The position numbers and the translations under genes are program-made. A DNA stretch of 64,000 nt from CBDATA01 sp965215615 (GTDB lineage: Bacteria; Acidobacteriota; Vicinamibacteria; Marinacidobacterales; Marinacidobacteraceae). Positions within the stretch are counted from its first letter, which is position 1. Each line of letters opens with the position of its first letter. Below the pieces are notes generated by a model, which had not been told where the DNA came from, did no database searches, and saw only the letters and a program-made list of their open reading frames with translations. Shown in pieces: positions 43,689-53,553 of this stretch. The DNA lies in NCBI GenBank assembly GCA_965215615.1, contig OZ244068.1:372001-436000 (forward strand), written 5' to 3'.

Positions 43689-46571
43689 ATGTCCAGCGAA
43701 AGCGTCAAGACCGTCCCGAAGCTGATCGAGGTTTCGCTCCCGCTCGACGACATCAACCGCGAGGCGGCGCGAGAGAAGTCCATCCGCCACGGGCACCCGA
43801 GCACGCTCCATCTCTGGTGGGCGCGGCGGCCCCTGGCGGCGGCGAGGGCGGTGCTCTTCGCGCAACTGGTGGACGACCCGTCGGGCCGGAAGGAACTCTT
43901 CCCGACCGAGGAGGCCCAAGAGCGGGAACGGGAACGCCTCTTCGATCTGCTTCGGGAACTCGTGAAATGGGAGAACACGGCCAACGAGCCGTTGCTCGAA
44001 CGGGCGCGGGCGGAGATCCGGGAGTCGTGGCGGCGGACCTGCGCCGATAACGCCGACCACCCGCAGGCGGCGGAGCTCTTCGACCCGGAGAAGCTCCCGG
44101 CCTTCCACGATCCGTTCGCGGGCGGCGGGGCGATCCCGCTCGAAGCCCAGCGGCTCGGTCTCGAAGCCCACGCGAGCGACCTGAACCCGGTCGCGGTTCT
44201 CATCAACAAGGCGATGATCGAGATCCCCCCGCGCTTCGCGGGGAGGCCGCCGGTGAACCCGGAGACGAGAGGTCATTTGGGGGGCCACGGGGGAGGCAGG
44301 TGGAAGGGCGCGGCGGGGCTCGCCGAGGATGTCCGCTACTACGGCAACTGGATGCGCGAGGAGGCGGAGCGCCGCATCGGGAGCCTCTATCCGAAGGTCC
44401 GGATCACGAAGGAGATGGCGCAGGAACGCCCCGACCTCCGGAAGTACGAAGGCCGGGAACTGACGGTGATCGCCTGGCTCTGGGCGCGGACGGTCCCGAG
44501 CCCGAACCCGGCGTTCGCGGGGGTGGAGGTTCCGCTCGCGTCGAGTTTCGTGCTGTCGAGCAAGGCGGGGAAGCAGGCGTGGGTGGAGCCGGAGGTGGCG
44601 GGCCGGGAGTACCGGTTCCGGGTGCGAAGGGGAACTCCGCCGCCGGAGGCGAAGCAGGGCACGAAGTTGAGCCGGGGCGCGAACTTCCGGTGTCTTCTGT
44701 CGGGATCGCCGATGTCACCAAATCACCTGAAGGCGGAAGGGATTGCCGGTCGCATGGGTTCCCGGCTGATGACGATCGTGGCAGAAGGGGACCGGGAACG
44801 GGTCTATCTGAGTCCGACGACGGATCAGGAGGTGGTCCCTCAAACGGCGCAGCCGGAGTGGAGACCGGAGCAACCCCTGCCGGCCGACCCGCGAGCGATC
44901 TGGTGTCCGCTGTACGGGCTGACAACGTTCGGTGACCTGTTTACCCCTCGCCAGCTCGTCGCGCTCACCACCTTCTCCGACCTGGTCGGCGAGGCGATGG
45001 AGCGGGTGCGAAGCGACGCGGGCGGGCTTCCCGAGGACGACCGGCCGCTCCGGGACGGCGGAACCGGGGCCGCCGCGTATGCCGAGGCGGTTGCCCTGTA
45101 TCTGGGCCTGGCGGTGTCGAAGGCTGCCAACTTGGGATCCTCGATTACCTCTTGGATGAACGACCGAGGCGCGTTTCGAGAAACCTTCGCTCGACAAGCC
45201 ATCCCGATGGTGTGGGATTTTGCCGAAGCAAATCCCTTCGCAAAGACAGGAGGGAGCATTGAGGCGGTCTTGGACAAGGGGCGTATGGCGATTGAGGCAT
45301 TTCCGGCCCGAGTTCGAGGCGAGGTGAAAAACATGGATGCGGCAGGCCGAAACCCGGCCATTCGTGCACTCATCTCAACCGATCCTCCGTACTACGACAA
45401 CATCGGTTATGCAGACCTGTCCGATTTCTTCTATGTCTGGCTGCGCAGGATGCTGCGGCCGGTCTTCCCCGATCTCTTCGCCACGCTGGCAGTCCCGAAG
45501 GCCGAAGAATTGGTCGCCACGCCGTACCGGCATGGCAGTCGAGACAAGGCCGAAGCGTTCTTCCTTGAGGGGATGACCCGGGCGATGGGGCGCCTGGCCG
45601 AGCAGGCCCATCCGGATTCGCCGGTCGCCATCTACTACGCCTTCAAGCAGTCCGAGACGAAGGGCGACACCGGAACCGTCAGCACGGGATGGGAAACCTT
45701 TTTGGAGGCACTGATCCGGGCTGGTCTCGGGACATACGCGACTTGGCCGATGCGGACGGAGGGATCGGGCCGAATCCTTGCTATCGGCACCAACGCGCTC
45801 GCCTCCTCCATCGTCCTCGTCTGCCGGCCGCGCAACCCTGATGCTCCCCTTGCTTCCCGGCGGGAGTTCGCGGCGGCGCTCCGGGAGGAGTTGCCGCCGG
45901 CGCTGCGGTTGCTTCAGTCCGGGAACATCGCCCCCGTGGACCTCGCGCAGGCGGCCATCGGGCCGGGGATGCGGGTTTACAGTCGCTACGCCAAGGTGGT
46001 TCGGGGCGACGGCGAGCCGGTCTCGGTGCGGGAGGCGCTCGCGCTCATCAACGAAGTCCTCGACGAGGTGCTGCGCGGGCAGGACGGAGACCTCGACCCG
46101 AAGACCCGCTGGGCGGTGGACTGGTTCGCACAGCGCGGTTTCGGCGAGGGGCCGTATGGGGAGGCGGAGACCCTCTTCAAGGCGAAGGGCACCACCCTCG
46201 CGGGTCTTCAGGACGCCGGGGTGGTTCACGCAGCGGGCGGAAGGGTCCGGCTTCTCCGATCTGACGAGCTTCCCGGGGATTGGGACCCGGCCGCTCGGTC
46301 GCCCGTCACTGCCTGGGCCGCGGTCCACCACCTGATCCGCCGCCACGCGGACGGGGAAGATGCGGCGGCGGCCCTGCTCTCCCGGCTCGGCAGCGCGGCG
46401 GACTCGGCGCGCGAACTCGCTTACCGCCTCTACACCATCGCCGAGCGGAAAGGCTGGGCGGAACAGGCACTCCCCTACAACGCGCTGGTTCAGGTGTGGC
46501 CGCGGCTGAAAGAGAAGGCGGGCGAAACCGGCGTGGGCCGCACCGCCGCACGACTGATCGGAGACGACTGA
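43689..46571 (+). CDS. DUF1156 adenine-type DNA methylase (COG1743)
   Basis: A 960-residue SAM-dependent methylase. The N-terminal DUF1156 domain (about 8-80) has LPLDDINREAAREKSIRHG and STLHLWWARRPLAAARA. Motif I is DPFAGGGAIPLEA (residues 141-153), and the catalytic DPPY is at 565-568 in STDPPYYDN. This family is annotated as adenine-specific methylases with 'anti-phage-associated' partners. ATG 43689; its stop overlaps the DUF499 gene. Residues 96-768 have an inverted second copy at 32810-34833, with three diverged blocks, possibly target recognition. Confidence 0.92.
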   Translation: MSSESVKTVPKLIEVSLPLDDINREAAREKSIRHGHPSTLHLWWARRPLAAARAVLFAQLVDDPSGRKELFPTEEAQERERERLFDLLRELVKWENTANEPLLERARAEIRESWRRTCADNADHPQAAELFDPEKLPAFHDPFAGGGAIPLEAQRLGLEAHASDLNPVAVLINKAMIEIPPRFAGRPPVNPETRGHLGGHGGGRWKGAAGLAEDVRYYGNWMREEAERRIGSLYPKVRITKEMAQERPDLRKYEGRELTVIAWLWARTVPSPNPAFAGVEVPLASSFVLSSKAGKQAWVEPEVAGREYRFRVRRGTPPPEAKQGTKLSRGANFRCLLSGSPMSPNHLKAEGIAGRMGSRLMTIVAEGDRERVYLSPTTDQEVVPQTAQPEWRPEQPLPADPRAIWCPLYGLTTFGDLFTPRQLVALTTFSDLVGEAMERVRSDAGGLPEDDRPLRDGGTGAAAYAEAVALYLGLAVSKAANLGSSITSWMNDRGAFRETFARQAIPMVWDFAEANPFAKTGGSIEAVLDKGRMAIEAFPARVRGEVKNMDAAGRNPAIRALISTDPPYYDNIGYADLSDFFYVWLRRMLRPVFPDLFATLAVPKAEELVATPYRHGSRDKAEAFFLEGMTRAMGRLAEQAHPDSPVAIYYAFKQSETKGDTGTVSTGWETFLEALIRAGLGTYATWPMRTEGSGRILAIGTNALASSIVLVCRPRNPDAPLASRREFAAALREELPPALRLLQSGNIAPVDLAQAAIGPGMRVYSRYAKVVRGDGEPVSVREALALINEVLDEVLRGQDGDLDPKTRWAVDWFAQRGFGEGPYGEAETLFKAKGTTLAGLQDAGVVHAAGGRVRLLRSDELPGDWDPAARSPVTAWAAVHHLIRRHADGEDAAAALLSRLGSAADSARELAYRLYTIAERKGWAEQALPYNALVQVWPRLKEKAGETGVGRTAARLIGDD
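43975..45992. repeat. Inverted repeat, right arm (partner 32810-34833)
   Basis: Right arm of the inverted duplication inside the intact methylase gene. The N-terminal 286 bp of the gene (43689-43974) lie between the two arms, so recombination between the arms would detach this start from the DUF499 side and attach it to the left copy. Confidence 0.9.
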
Positions 46572-49500
46572 TGGCATTGACGAACCGGGACCAGGTGGGC
46601 CGCGCGCTCGACCTGCTGCAGGCGGGGCTCGCTCCCTTCATCAAGCGCGAGGTGGATCGCGGCATCCAGAACAATCGGGTGGGGAAGGATGCACTCCGGG
46701 GGTCGGCTGCGCACGAGAGCCAGATGCGGTCGTTCCCCGAGGGCTGGGACGCGGCGGCGCTTCTCGGCGCGATGCTCGACCTCTGGGATGCGGTGTTCCG
46801 GTTTCCGCTCGGCCCCGCCGAGAGGAGCCTGATCCACGACCTGCGACGGGCCCGGAACGACTGGGCGCACCAGAAAACGTTCACCGGGGATGCAGCGTTC
46901 CGGGCGCTCGACGACGCGGAGCGCCTGCTCAAGGCTGTTTCCGCGCCCGAAGCAGCGCAGCTCGCACCCATGAAGGACGAACTGCTGCGCGTCCGGTTCG
47001 AGGAGCGCTCCCGCGATTACGCGAAGCGCCAGAAGCGGAAAGCGGCCACGAGTGGCGGGCCGGTTGCCGGGCTCAAGCCGTGGCGCGAGGTCATCACCCC
47101 GCACGAGGATGTCTTCCGCGGCCGCTACCAGCAGGCGGAGTTCGCCGCCGACCTCTTCGCGGTCCACCAGAGCCCGGACAGTGTGGGCCGCGAGTACGGC
47201 GATCCGCGCCAGTTCTTCCAGCGCACCTTCCTGACCGGCGGGCTCCGGGAACTCATCACCGGGGCGGCGCGGCGGCTCGCCGGAGAGGGCGGCGACCCGG
47301 TGGTGGACCTCCAGACGAACTTCGGCGGCGGCAAGACCCACTCGATGCTCGCGCTCTACCACCTGTTTTCGGGCATCGCGCCGGCGGACCTTCCCGGAGT
47401 GGAAGAGCCGCTTCAGAAAGCCGGGATCGGGAACTTCCCGAAGCAGGTCCGCCGGGCGGTGCTGGTCGGCACCCGGATATCCCCGGCGGACCCCTCGAAG
47501 AAACCGGACGGAGCCACGACCCGGACGCTCTGGGGCGAGCTCGCCTGGCAGCTCGGCGGCAAGAAGGGGTACGAGCGGATCCGTCGCGACGACGAAAGCG
47601 CAACGAACCCGGGCGCGGCGTTCGGAGAGCTGCTTCGGGAATACGGCCCGTGCCTCATCCTGATCGATGAATGGGTGGCCTACGCCCGCCAGCTCGAAGA
47701 CCGTTCCGATCTTCCCGCAGGCAGCTTCGACACCCAGTTCTCCTTCGCCCAGAACCTGACCGAATCGGTGAAACAGGCGGGAAACTGCCTGCTCGTGATC
47801 TCGTTGCCGGTCTCGCACGACGGGAAGACCGCGAGTGACAGCGACGACGAGGAAGTGGGCGGGATTCGCGGCCGGGAGGCGCTCGGCCGACTCCGCAACG
47901 TGCTCGGCCGGGTGGCTTCGTCGTGGAAGCCGGCGACCGCCGAGGAGGGGTTCGAGATCGTGCGGCGGCGGCTCTTCGCGCCGATGGCCGCCGACCGGTT
48001 CAAGCACCGGGACGAGACGGCCCGCCGCTTCAGCGAGTACTACCGGGAGAACCGGAACGCCTTCCCGGCCGAATGCGGCGAGGAGCCCTACCGCAGACGA
48101 ATCGAAAAGGCGTACCCGATCCATCCGGAGGTCTTCGACCGGCTCTACGAGGACTGGGCATCGGCGCTTCGCTTCCAGCGAACCCGCGGCGTGCTGCGGC
48201 TGATGGCCGGGGTCATCCACGAGCTCTGGTCCGCGAACGACCAGGGGCCACTGATCCTGCCGGGGATGATCCCGCTCGGCCCCGGCTCGCCGGTGCGCTC
48301 GGAGCTGCAGCGGTACCTCAGCGATCCGTGGGAATCCATCCTCGACCAGGACGTGGACGGGGAAAATGCGCTGCCCGGACGGCTCGACGAAGAGAATCCG
48401 AAATTCGGGCAGGTGCAGGCGGCGCGACGGGCGGCTCGCGCGGTCTTCCTCGGTTCGGCCTCCAAGGCGACGGCGGCTCATCGCGGGATCGAAACCCGGC
48501 GGGTGCGGCTCGGGGCGGCGCTTCCGGGACAGGGTCCGGCGGTGTACAGCGATGCGCTCCGCCGGCTTGCGGAATCGGCCACCTTCCTCTACGAAGACGG
48601 ATCGCGGGTCTGGTACGACATCCAGCCGACGGTCGCCAAGCTGGCGCGGGACCGCGCCGGGGAGATTCCCGCGGACAAGGTCTCCGAGAAGGTCGCCGGA
48701 TTGCTCCGGGAGGCGGCGCGGGAGCGGGGGGCGTTCGGCGGGGTCCATGTGACACCGCGCGACTCCGCCGAGGTTCCGGATGAGCGGAAGACCCGGCTCG
48801 TGATCCTCTCCCCGGAACATCTCCACGCGAAGGGTCGGTCGCGCGCCATCACGGCGGCGGAAGCGATCCTCGAAAACCGCGGGAAGCAGCCGCGCCAGTA
48901 CCAGAACACGCTGCTCTTCCTCGCCGCCGACGAGGTGCGTTGGGCGGACCTCGAAAAGGCGGTCCGGATGCTGCTCGCCTGGGACTCGATCCTCGCCGAC
49001 AAGGAGCGGCTCAACCTCGCTCACTCGCAGGTCAAACAAGCCGAGACCCGCCAGAAAGACGCGAAGCGACAGGTGGACGGGACGCTTCAGGAGGCGTACT
49101 GCATCCTCCTTGCCCCCGAGAAGGAGGGCGCCGGGGCCGGAGTTCGGTGGGAATCCACACGCCTCTCTGCCAGCAGCGGGCTCGTCCGGCGCGCCGCCGA
49201 ACGGGCGGTTCGGGAAGAACTGATGCTCGCCGATCTCGGCCCGTCCGTGCTGCGAGGGCTCCTCGACTCGGTGCCGCTCTGGAGCGGGAACCACGTGGAA
49301 GTCCAGCAGCTCGCCGAACACTTCGCCGGGTTGCTGGAGCTGCCGCGCCTCGCCGGGCCGGAAGTTCTCGCCGAGGCCATCACCCGCGGGCTCGGGCTTC
49401 TCACCTGGAAGGCCGATGGCTTCGCCTTCGCCGAATCGTGGGACGAAGCGGAAGAGCGCTACCGCGGGCTCAGCGCCGGGGCGGCGATGCGGGTCCGGGA

Positions 49501-49855
49501 GGATGCGAAGGGGCTTTTGGTGCATCCCGATGCGGTTCCGGCTCCGGAGCCGGTGCCAACGCCCGATCCGACTCCGATACCCGGTCCAACACCCGACCCG
49601 GATCCGCCGGAAGCCCCGACCCCCCGGCGGTTCCACGGCTCGGTCGGGCTCCACCCCGACCGGATCGGCCCGGATGCGGCGCGCATCGCCGACGAGGTCA
49701 TAGCGCATCTCGCCGGTCTGACCGGAGCGAGCGTCCGGGTGACCCTCGAAATCCAAGCCGAACGGCCGGCCGGTTTCCCCGAGCAGGAAACGCGGGTCGT
49801 GCGCGAGAACGCCGGGTCGCTCGGCTTCGAGAGCCACGGCTTCGAGACCGAATAG
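46571..49855 (+). CDS. DUF499 ATPase with N-terminal Swt1-type HEPN domain
   Basis: A 1094-residue protein. Residues 1-130 form a HEPN-like helical domain with the R-x4-H motif at R95-H100 (in RRARNDWAHQ), the ribonuclease signature of HEPN toxins. The DUF499 ATPase follows, with Walker A NFGGGKTH (K255) and Walker B LILIDEWVAYAR (D366, E367). Near residue 990 there is a Pro/Asp-rich linker of PTPDPTPIPG type and a small C-terminal domain. It overlaps the methylase by one base and precedes the helicase by one base, so the three are one operon. Confidence 0.9.
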   Translation: MALTNRDQVGRALDLLQAGLAPFIKREVDRGIQNNRVGKDALRGSAAHESQMRSFPEGWDAAALLGAMLDLWDAVFRFPLGPAERSLIHDLRRARNDWAHQKTFTGDAAFRALDDAERLLKAVSAPEAAQLAPMKDELLRVRFEERSRDYAKRQKRKAATSGGPVAGLKPWREVITPHEDVFRGRYQQAEFAADLFAVHQSPDSVGREYGDPRQFFQRTFLTGGLRELITGAARRLAGEGGDPVVDLQTNFGGGKTHSMLALYHLFSGIAPADLPGVEEPLQKAGIGNFPKQVRRAVLVGTRISPADPSKKPDGATTRTLWGELAWQLGGKKGYERIRRDDESATNPGAAFGELLREYGPCLILIDEWVAYARQLEDRSDLPAGSFDTQFSFAQNLTESVKQAGNCLLVISLPVSHDGKTASDSDDEEVGGIRGREALGRLRNVLGRVASSWKPATAEEGFEIVRRRLFAPMAADRFKHRDETARRFSEYYRENRNAFPAECGEEPYRRRIEKAYPIHPEVFDRLYEDWASALRFQRTRGVLRLMAGVIHELWSANDQGPLILPGMIPLGPGSPVRSELQRYLSDPWESILDQDVDGENALPGRLDEENPKFGQVQAARRAARAVFLGSASKATAAHRGIETRRVRLGAALPGQGPAVYSDALRRLAESATFLYEDGSRVWYDIQPTVAKLARDRAGEIPADKVSEKVAGLLREAARERGAFGGVHVTPRDSAEVPDERKTRLVILSPEHLHAKGRSRAITAAEAILENRGKQPRQYQNTLLFLAADEVRWADLEKAVRMLLAWDSILADKERLNLAHSQVKQAETRQKDAKRQVDGTLQEAYCILLAPEKEGAGAGVRWESTRLSASSGLVRRAAERAVREELMLADLGPSVLRGLLDSVPLWSGNHVEVQQLAEHFAGLLELPRLAGPEVLAEAITRGLGLLTWKADGFAFAESWDEAEERYRGLSAGAAMRVREDAKGLLVHPDAVPAPEPVPTPDPTPIPGPTPDPDPPEAPTPRRFHGSVGLHPDRIGPDAARIADEVIAHLAGLTGASVRVTLEIQAERPAGFPEQETRVVRENAGSLGFESHGFETE

Positions 49856-49856
49856 G

Positions 49857-52800
49857 TTGCGGCTCGAGGACTTCCGCCCCGGTCTCGCGGTGCGCGGGCC
49901 CGCCGGCCCGGTGACGGTGGTCGCGGCCGAATGGCACGGGACCGACGCGCTCACCCTCACCTGCCGGGCGGCGGACGGGACGACCGGGCAGCAGGTCCTC
50001 TACCGCGCCGACGAGGCGCGTTTCGAGCCCGACGAGGCCGGCCGCCGCTTCGATGCCGACGGCGCGCTCTTCCGCCTCGCCGCCGAGGCCGAGCGGATTC
50101 GCCTCGCCCACCTCCACGACCCGTTCCTCGCGGTCCAGACCTCCGAAGTGGAGCCGCTGCCCCACCAGATCACCGCGGTCTATGAAGAGATGCTCCCGCG
50201 CCAGCCGCTCCGCTTTCTGCTCGCCGACGATCCGGGTGCAGGGAAGACGATCATGGCCGGCCTCCTGATCCGCGAGCTGATCGCCCGGGGCGATGTGGCG
50301 CGCTGCCTCGTGGTCTGCCCCGGCAGCCTGGTGGAGCAGTGGCAGGACGAACTGGACCGGCGGTTCCATCTCCCGTTCGACATCCTCACCCGCGACAAGG
50401 TGGGGACGACGGCGAGCGGCAACTGGTTTCTCGACACCCCGCTCGGGATCGCCCGGCTCGACATGCTGGCGCGCGACGAGGCGCTCGGGGCCCAGCTCGA
50501 AGCGCGCGAAAACGGCTACGACCTCGTGATCTGCGACGAGGCGCACAAGATGTCCGCCCACTTCTACGGCGAGGAACCCAGCAAGACGAAGCGGTACCGC
50601 CTCGGCGAAATGCTCTCGGGCATCTCCCGGCACCTGCTGCTGATGACCGCCACGCCCCACACCGGGGTGGAGGCCGATTTCGGGCTCTTCCTCTCGCTGC
50701 TGGATCGGGACCGCTTCGAGGGCAAGCCGGGACGGCACGACGGCGGGTTCGATGCTTCGGATCTCATGCGGCGGATGGTGAAGGAGGATCTCTACCGCTT
50801 CGACCGGAAGCCGCTCTTCCCGAAGCGGATGGCGTACACCATTCCCTACCGGCTGAGCCCGGAGGAAGAGGCGCTCTACGAAGCGGTCACGACCTACGTG
50901 CGCGACGAGTTCGCCCGCGCCGAGCAGACGGCGAACCCGGGAAAGCGGCGGACGGTGGGTTTCGCGCTGACCGTGCTGCAGCGGCGGCTCGCCTCCTCGC
51001 CCGAGGCGATCCACGCTTCGCTCCGGCGGCGGAGAGAGCGGCTCGAAGCCCAGCGCAAGGAGATCGAACAGGCGGGGCGCGGGGAAGCGGTGTTTCGGCC
51101 GGCGCGGATGCAGGAGATCGCCGAGGACTTCCTCGAAGAGCTGGACGAGCTGCCCGAAGACGAAGTGGAAGCGGAGCAGGAGCGGGTGCTGGACCAGGCC
51201 ACCGCGGCGCGGACCCTCAAGGACCTCGAAGCCGAAATCGCGATGCTCGCGAAGCTCGAAGAACAGGCGGATGCGGTGCGGCGCAGCGGAGAAGACACCA
51301 AATGGCGCGAGCTGCTCGGTCTGATAGATGGGCTCTTCGCGGCGGAAGCTCAGAAATCGGGCGAACCACCGGCTCCCTACGGCTCCGGCGAGATCGCTCC
51401 CCCGACCCCTTCGGCGACCAACAAGCTCGTCATCTTCACTGAGCACCGCGCCACGCTCGATGCGCTCTGTCACCGCATCGGCAATCGATTCGGCCGGCCG
51501 CAGGCGGTCGCGGTGATCCACGGCGGCATCGCCCGCGACCTGCGGCGGGCCGAGCAGGAGCGGTTTCTCCACGATCCGGATGTCCGGGTGCTGCTCGCCA
51601 CCGATGCCGCCGGCGAGGGGATCAACCTCCAGCGGGCGCACCTGATGGTGAACTACGACATGCCGTGGAATCCGAACCGGATCGAGCAGCGGTTCGGACG
51701 GATCCACCGGATCGGCCAGCGCGAGGTCTGTCATCTGTGGAATCTGGTGGCCGAGGGCACCCGCGAAGGCGATGTCTATCGGCGTCTGCTGGAGAAGATC
51801 GAACAGGCCCGGAAAGCGCTCGGCGGCAAGGTGTTCGACGTGCTCGGGAAGCTGGAGTTCGAGGGAAAACCGCTCCGGGAGCTGCTGCTCGAAGCCATCC
51901 GCTACGGGAACGATCCGGAGGTCCGAAGCCGGCTGGACCAGGCGGTTTCCGGCGCGGTGGATATCGAAAAGGTGCGCCGGCTGCTGGCGGCGGGAGCGCT
52001 CGCCGCCGAGGTCATGGACACCTCACGGATCGCCGGAGTCCGGGAAGACATGGAACGGGCCGAGGCGAGCCGCCTCCAGCCCCACTTCATCGGCTCCTTC
52101 TTCCGGGAGGCGCTCCGAAAGCTCGGCGGAACGTTCCAGGAACGGGAGCCGGGGCGCTTCCGGGTGAACCACGTTCCCGCCACGGTGCGGGAGATGGGAC
52201 GGGCGCTCCAGAGCGGGCGGCGGAAGCCGGTGGTGCGGCGCTACGACCGGGTCGCCTTCGACAAGTCGCGGCTCGAAGCTCCCGGAAAGCCGCGGGCGGA
52301 GTTCCTCGCGCCGGGACACCCGCTGCTGGATGCGGTGGTGGAGCTGGTTCGCGAGCGCCACGGCGGGTTGCTGGAACGGGGGGCGGTTCTCGTGGATGAT
52401 GCCGATCCGGGAAAGGAACCGCGGGTGGCGTTTCTGCTCTCCCACGAAATCCGCGCCGGGGGGCGGGTGCTGAGCCGCCGGAACCTCTTCGTCGAACTCG
52501 GCCGGAACGGGGAGGCGAAGCGGCTCGGCCCCGCGCCGTATCTCGACTGTCGGCCGCTTTCGGAAGAAGAACCCGCTGCAGAGGCGCTACTCGGCCTGCC
52601 CGAGTGCGACTGGATCGGGAAGGAGACCACCGAGCGCGCGCTTTCGCACGCGATCACCGAGGTCGCGCCCACCCACGCCGAAGATGTCCGGAAAGCGCAC
52701 GAGGAGCGGATCGGGAAGACGAAAGAAGCGGTGCAGGGGCGGCTGACGCGCGAGATCAGCCACTGGAACCGGCGGGCGGCCGAGCTCCGGGAAGCGGAAC

Positions 52801-53381
52801 GCGCCGGGAAACCTGCCGCCGGACTGAACGCCGAGCGGGCGCAAACGAGGGCGGAGGAGCTTCTGGGGCGGAAGGAAAAACGGCTTGCGGCGCTCGATGC
52901 GGAGGCTGCGATCGAAGTCGGCCCGCCGGTGGTCCGGGGTGGTTTCGTGATCATCCCGGCGGGGATGCTCGGGCGACAGGAAGGCCCCGCTCGGCCGACG
53001 GACACCCAGGCTTCGGCGGCACGGGCGCGGCGGGCGGTGATGGAAGAGGAACGGAAGCTCGGATTCGAGCCGAAAGACGTGGAGACGGAAAAACGCGGCT
53101 ACGACATCGAAAGCCGCGATCCGAAAGACGGCCGGCTCCGCTTCCTCGAGGTCAAGGGGCGGGTCGCCGGGGCCGACCACATCACCGTCACCCGGAACGA
53201 GATCCTGACCGCGCTCAACAACCCGGAGCAGTTCGTCCTCGCGATCGTGATGTTCGACGAGGGCGGCGGGGAAGAAGTCCGCTACCTGCGGGAACCCTTC
53301 GACCGGGAGCCCGGCTTCGATGTGACGAGCGTCAACTACCGGCTCAAGGGACTGCTCGACCGCGCCGGCCCCCCGTCCTGA
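49857..53381 (+). CDS. SNF2-family helicase with C-terminal DUF3883
   Basis: A 1174-residue superfamily 2 translocase. The TTG at 49857, one base after the DUF499 stop, gives the family-typical RLEDFRPGLAVRG start. Walker A is DDPGAGKTIMAGLL (K130), the DEAH box is ICDEAHKMS (227-230), motif III is LLMTATPHTGVE, and the helicase C domain has LLATDAAGEGINLQ and RFGRIHRIGQ. The C-terminal DUF3883 shows D1083, E1098 and K1100 in a PD-(D/E)XK-like order (RFLEVKGR). Probable effector or translocase of the DUF1156-DUF499 cluster. Confidence 0.92.
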   Translation: MRLEDFRPGLAVRGPAGPVTVVAAEWHGTDALTLTCRAADGTTGQQVLYRADEARFEPDEAGRRFDADGALFRLAAEAERIRLAHLHDPFLAVQTSEVEPLPHQITAVYEEMLPRQPLRFLLADDPGAGKTIMAGLLIRELIARGDVARCLVVCPGSLVEQWQDELDRRFHLPFDILTRDKVGTTASGNWFLDTPLGIARLDMLARDEALGAQLEARENGYDLVICDEAHKMSAHFYGEEPSKTKRYRLGEMLSGISRHLLLMTATPHTGVEADFGLFLSLLDRDRFEGKPGRHDGGFDASDLMRRMVKEDLYRFDRKPLFPKRMAYTIPYRLSPEEEALYEAVTTYVRDEFARAEQTANPGKRRTVGFALTVLQRRLASSPEAIHASLRRRRERLEAQRKEIEQAGRGEAVFRPARMQEIAEDFLEELDELPEDEVEAEQERVLDQATAARTLKDLEAEIAMLAKLEEQADAVRRSGEDTKWRELLGLIDGLFAAEAQKSGEPPAPYGSGEIAPPTPSATNKLVIFTEHRATLDALCHRIGNRFGRPQAVAVIHGGIARDLRRAEQERFLHDPDVRVLLATDAAGEGINLQRAHLMVNYDMPWNPNRIEQRFGRIHRIGQREVCHLWNLVAEGTREGDVYRRLLEKIEQARKALGGKVFDVLGKLEFEGKPLRELLLEAIRYGNDPEVRSRLDQAVSGAVDIEKVRRLLAAGALAAEVMDTSRIAGVREDMERAEASRLQPHFIGSFFREALRKLGGTFQEREPGRFRVNHVPATVREMGRALQSGRRKPVVRRYDRVAFDKSRLEAPGKPRAEFLAPGHPLLDAVVELVRERHGGLLERGAVLVDDADPGKEPRVAFLLSHEIRAGGRVLSRRNLFVELGRNGEAKRLGPAPYLDCRPLSEEEPAAEALLGLPECDWIGKETTERALSHAITEVAPTHAEDVRKAHEERIGKTKEAVQGRLTREISHWNRRAAELREAERAGKPAAGLNAERAQTRAEELLGRKEKRLAALDAEAAIEVGPPVVRGGFVIIPAGMLGRQEGPARPTDTQASAARARRAVMEEERKLGFEPKDVETEKRGYDIESRDPKDGRLRFLEVKGRVAGADHITVTRNEILTALNNPEQFVLAIVMFDEGGGEEVRYLREPFDREPGFDVTSVNYRLKGLLDRAGPPS

Positions 53382-53553
53382 TCGGTCGCGGGAAGCCGGA
53401 AACGACTGGAGAAGGCTTCCGCCAGGAACTCGTCGTGACGCACGGACACCGGCCCGCTCGGTGGCGGCTCGCTGCTCCCCGAACCCACGAAGTCGAAATC
53501 ACTGAGCCGGTGGTGGGAGATCTTCGAGGGCTTCCTCTCGGTCCGCGAGCGAT

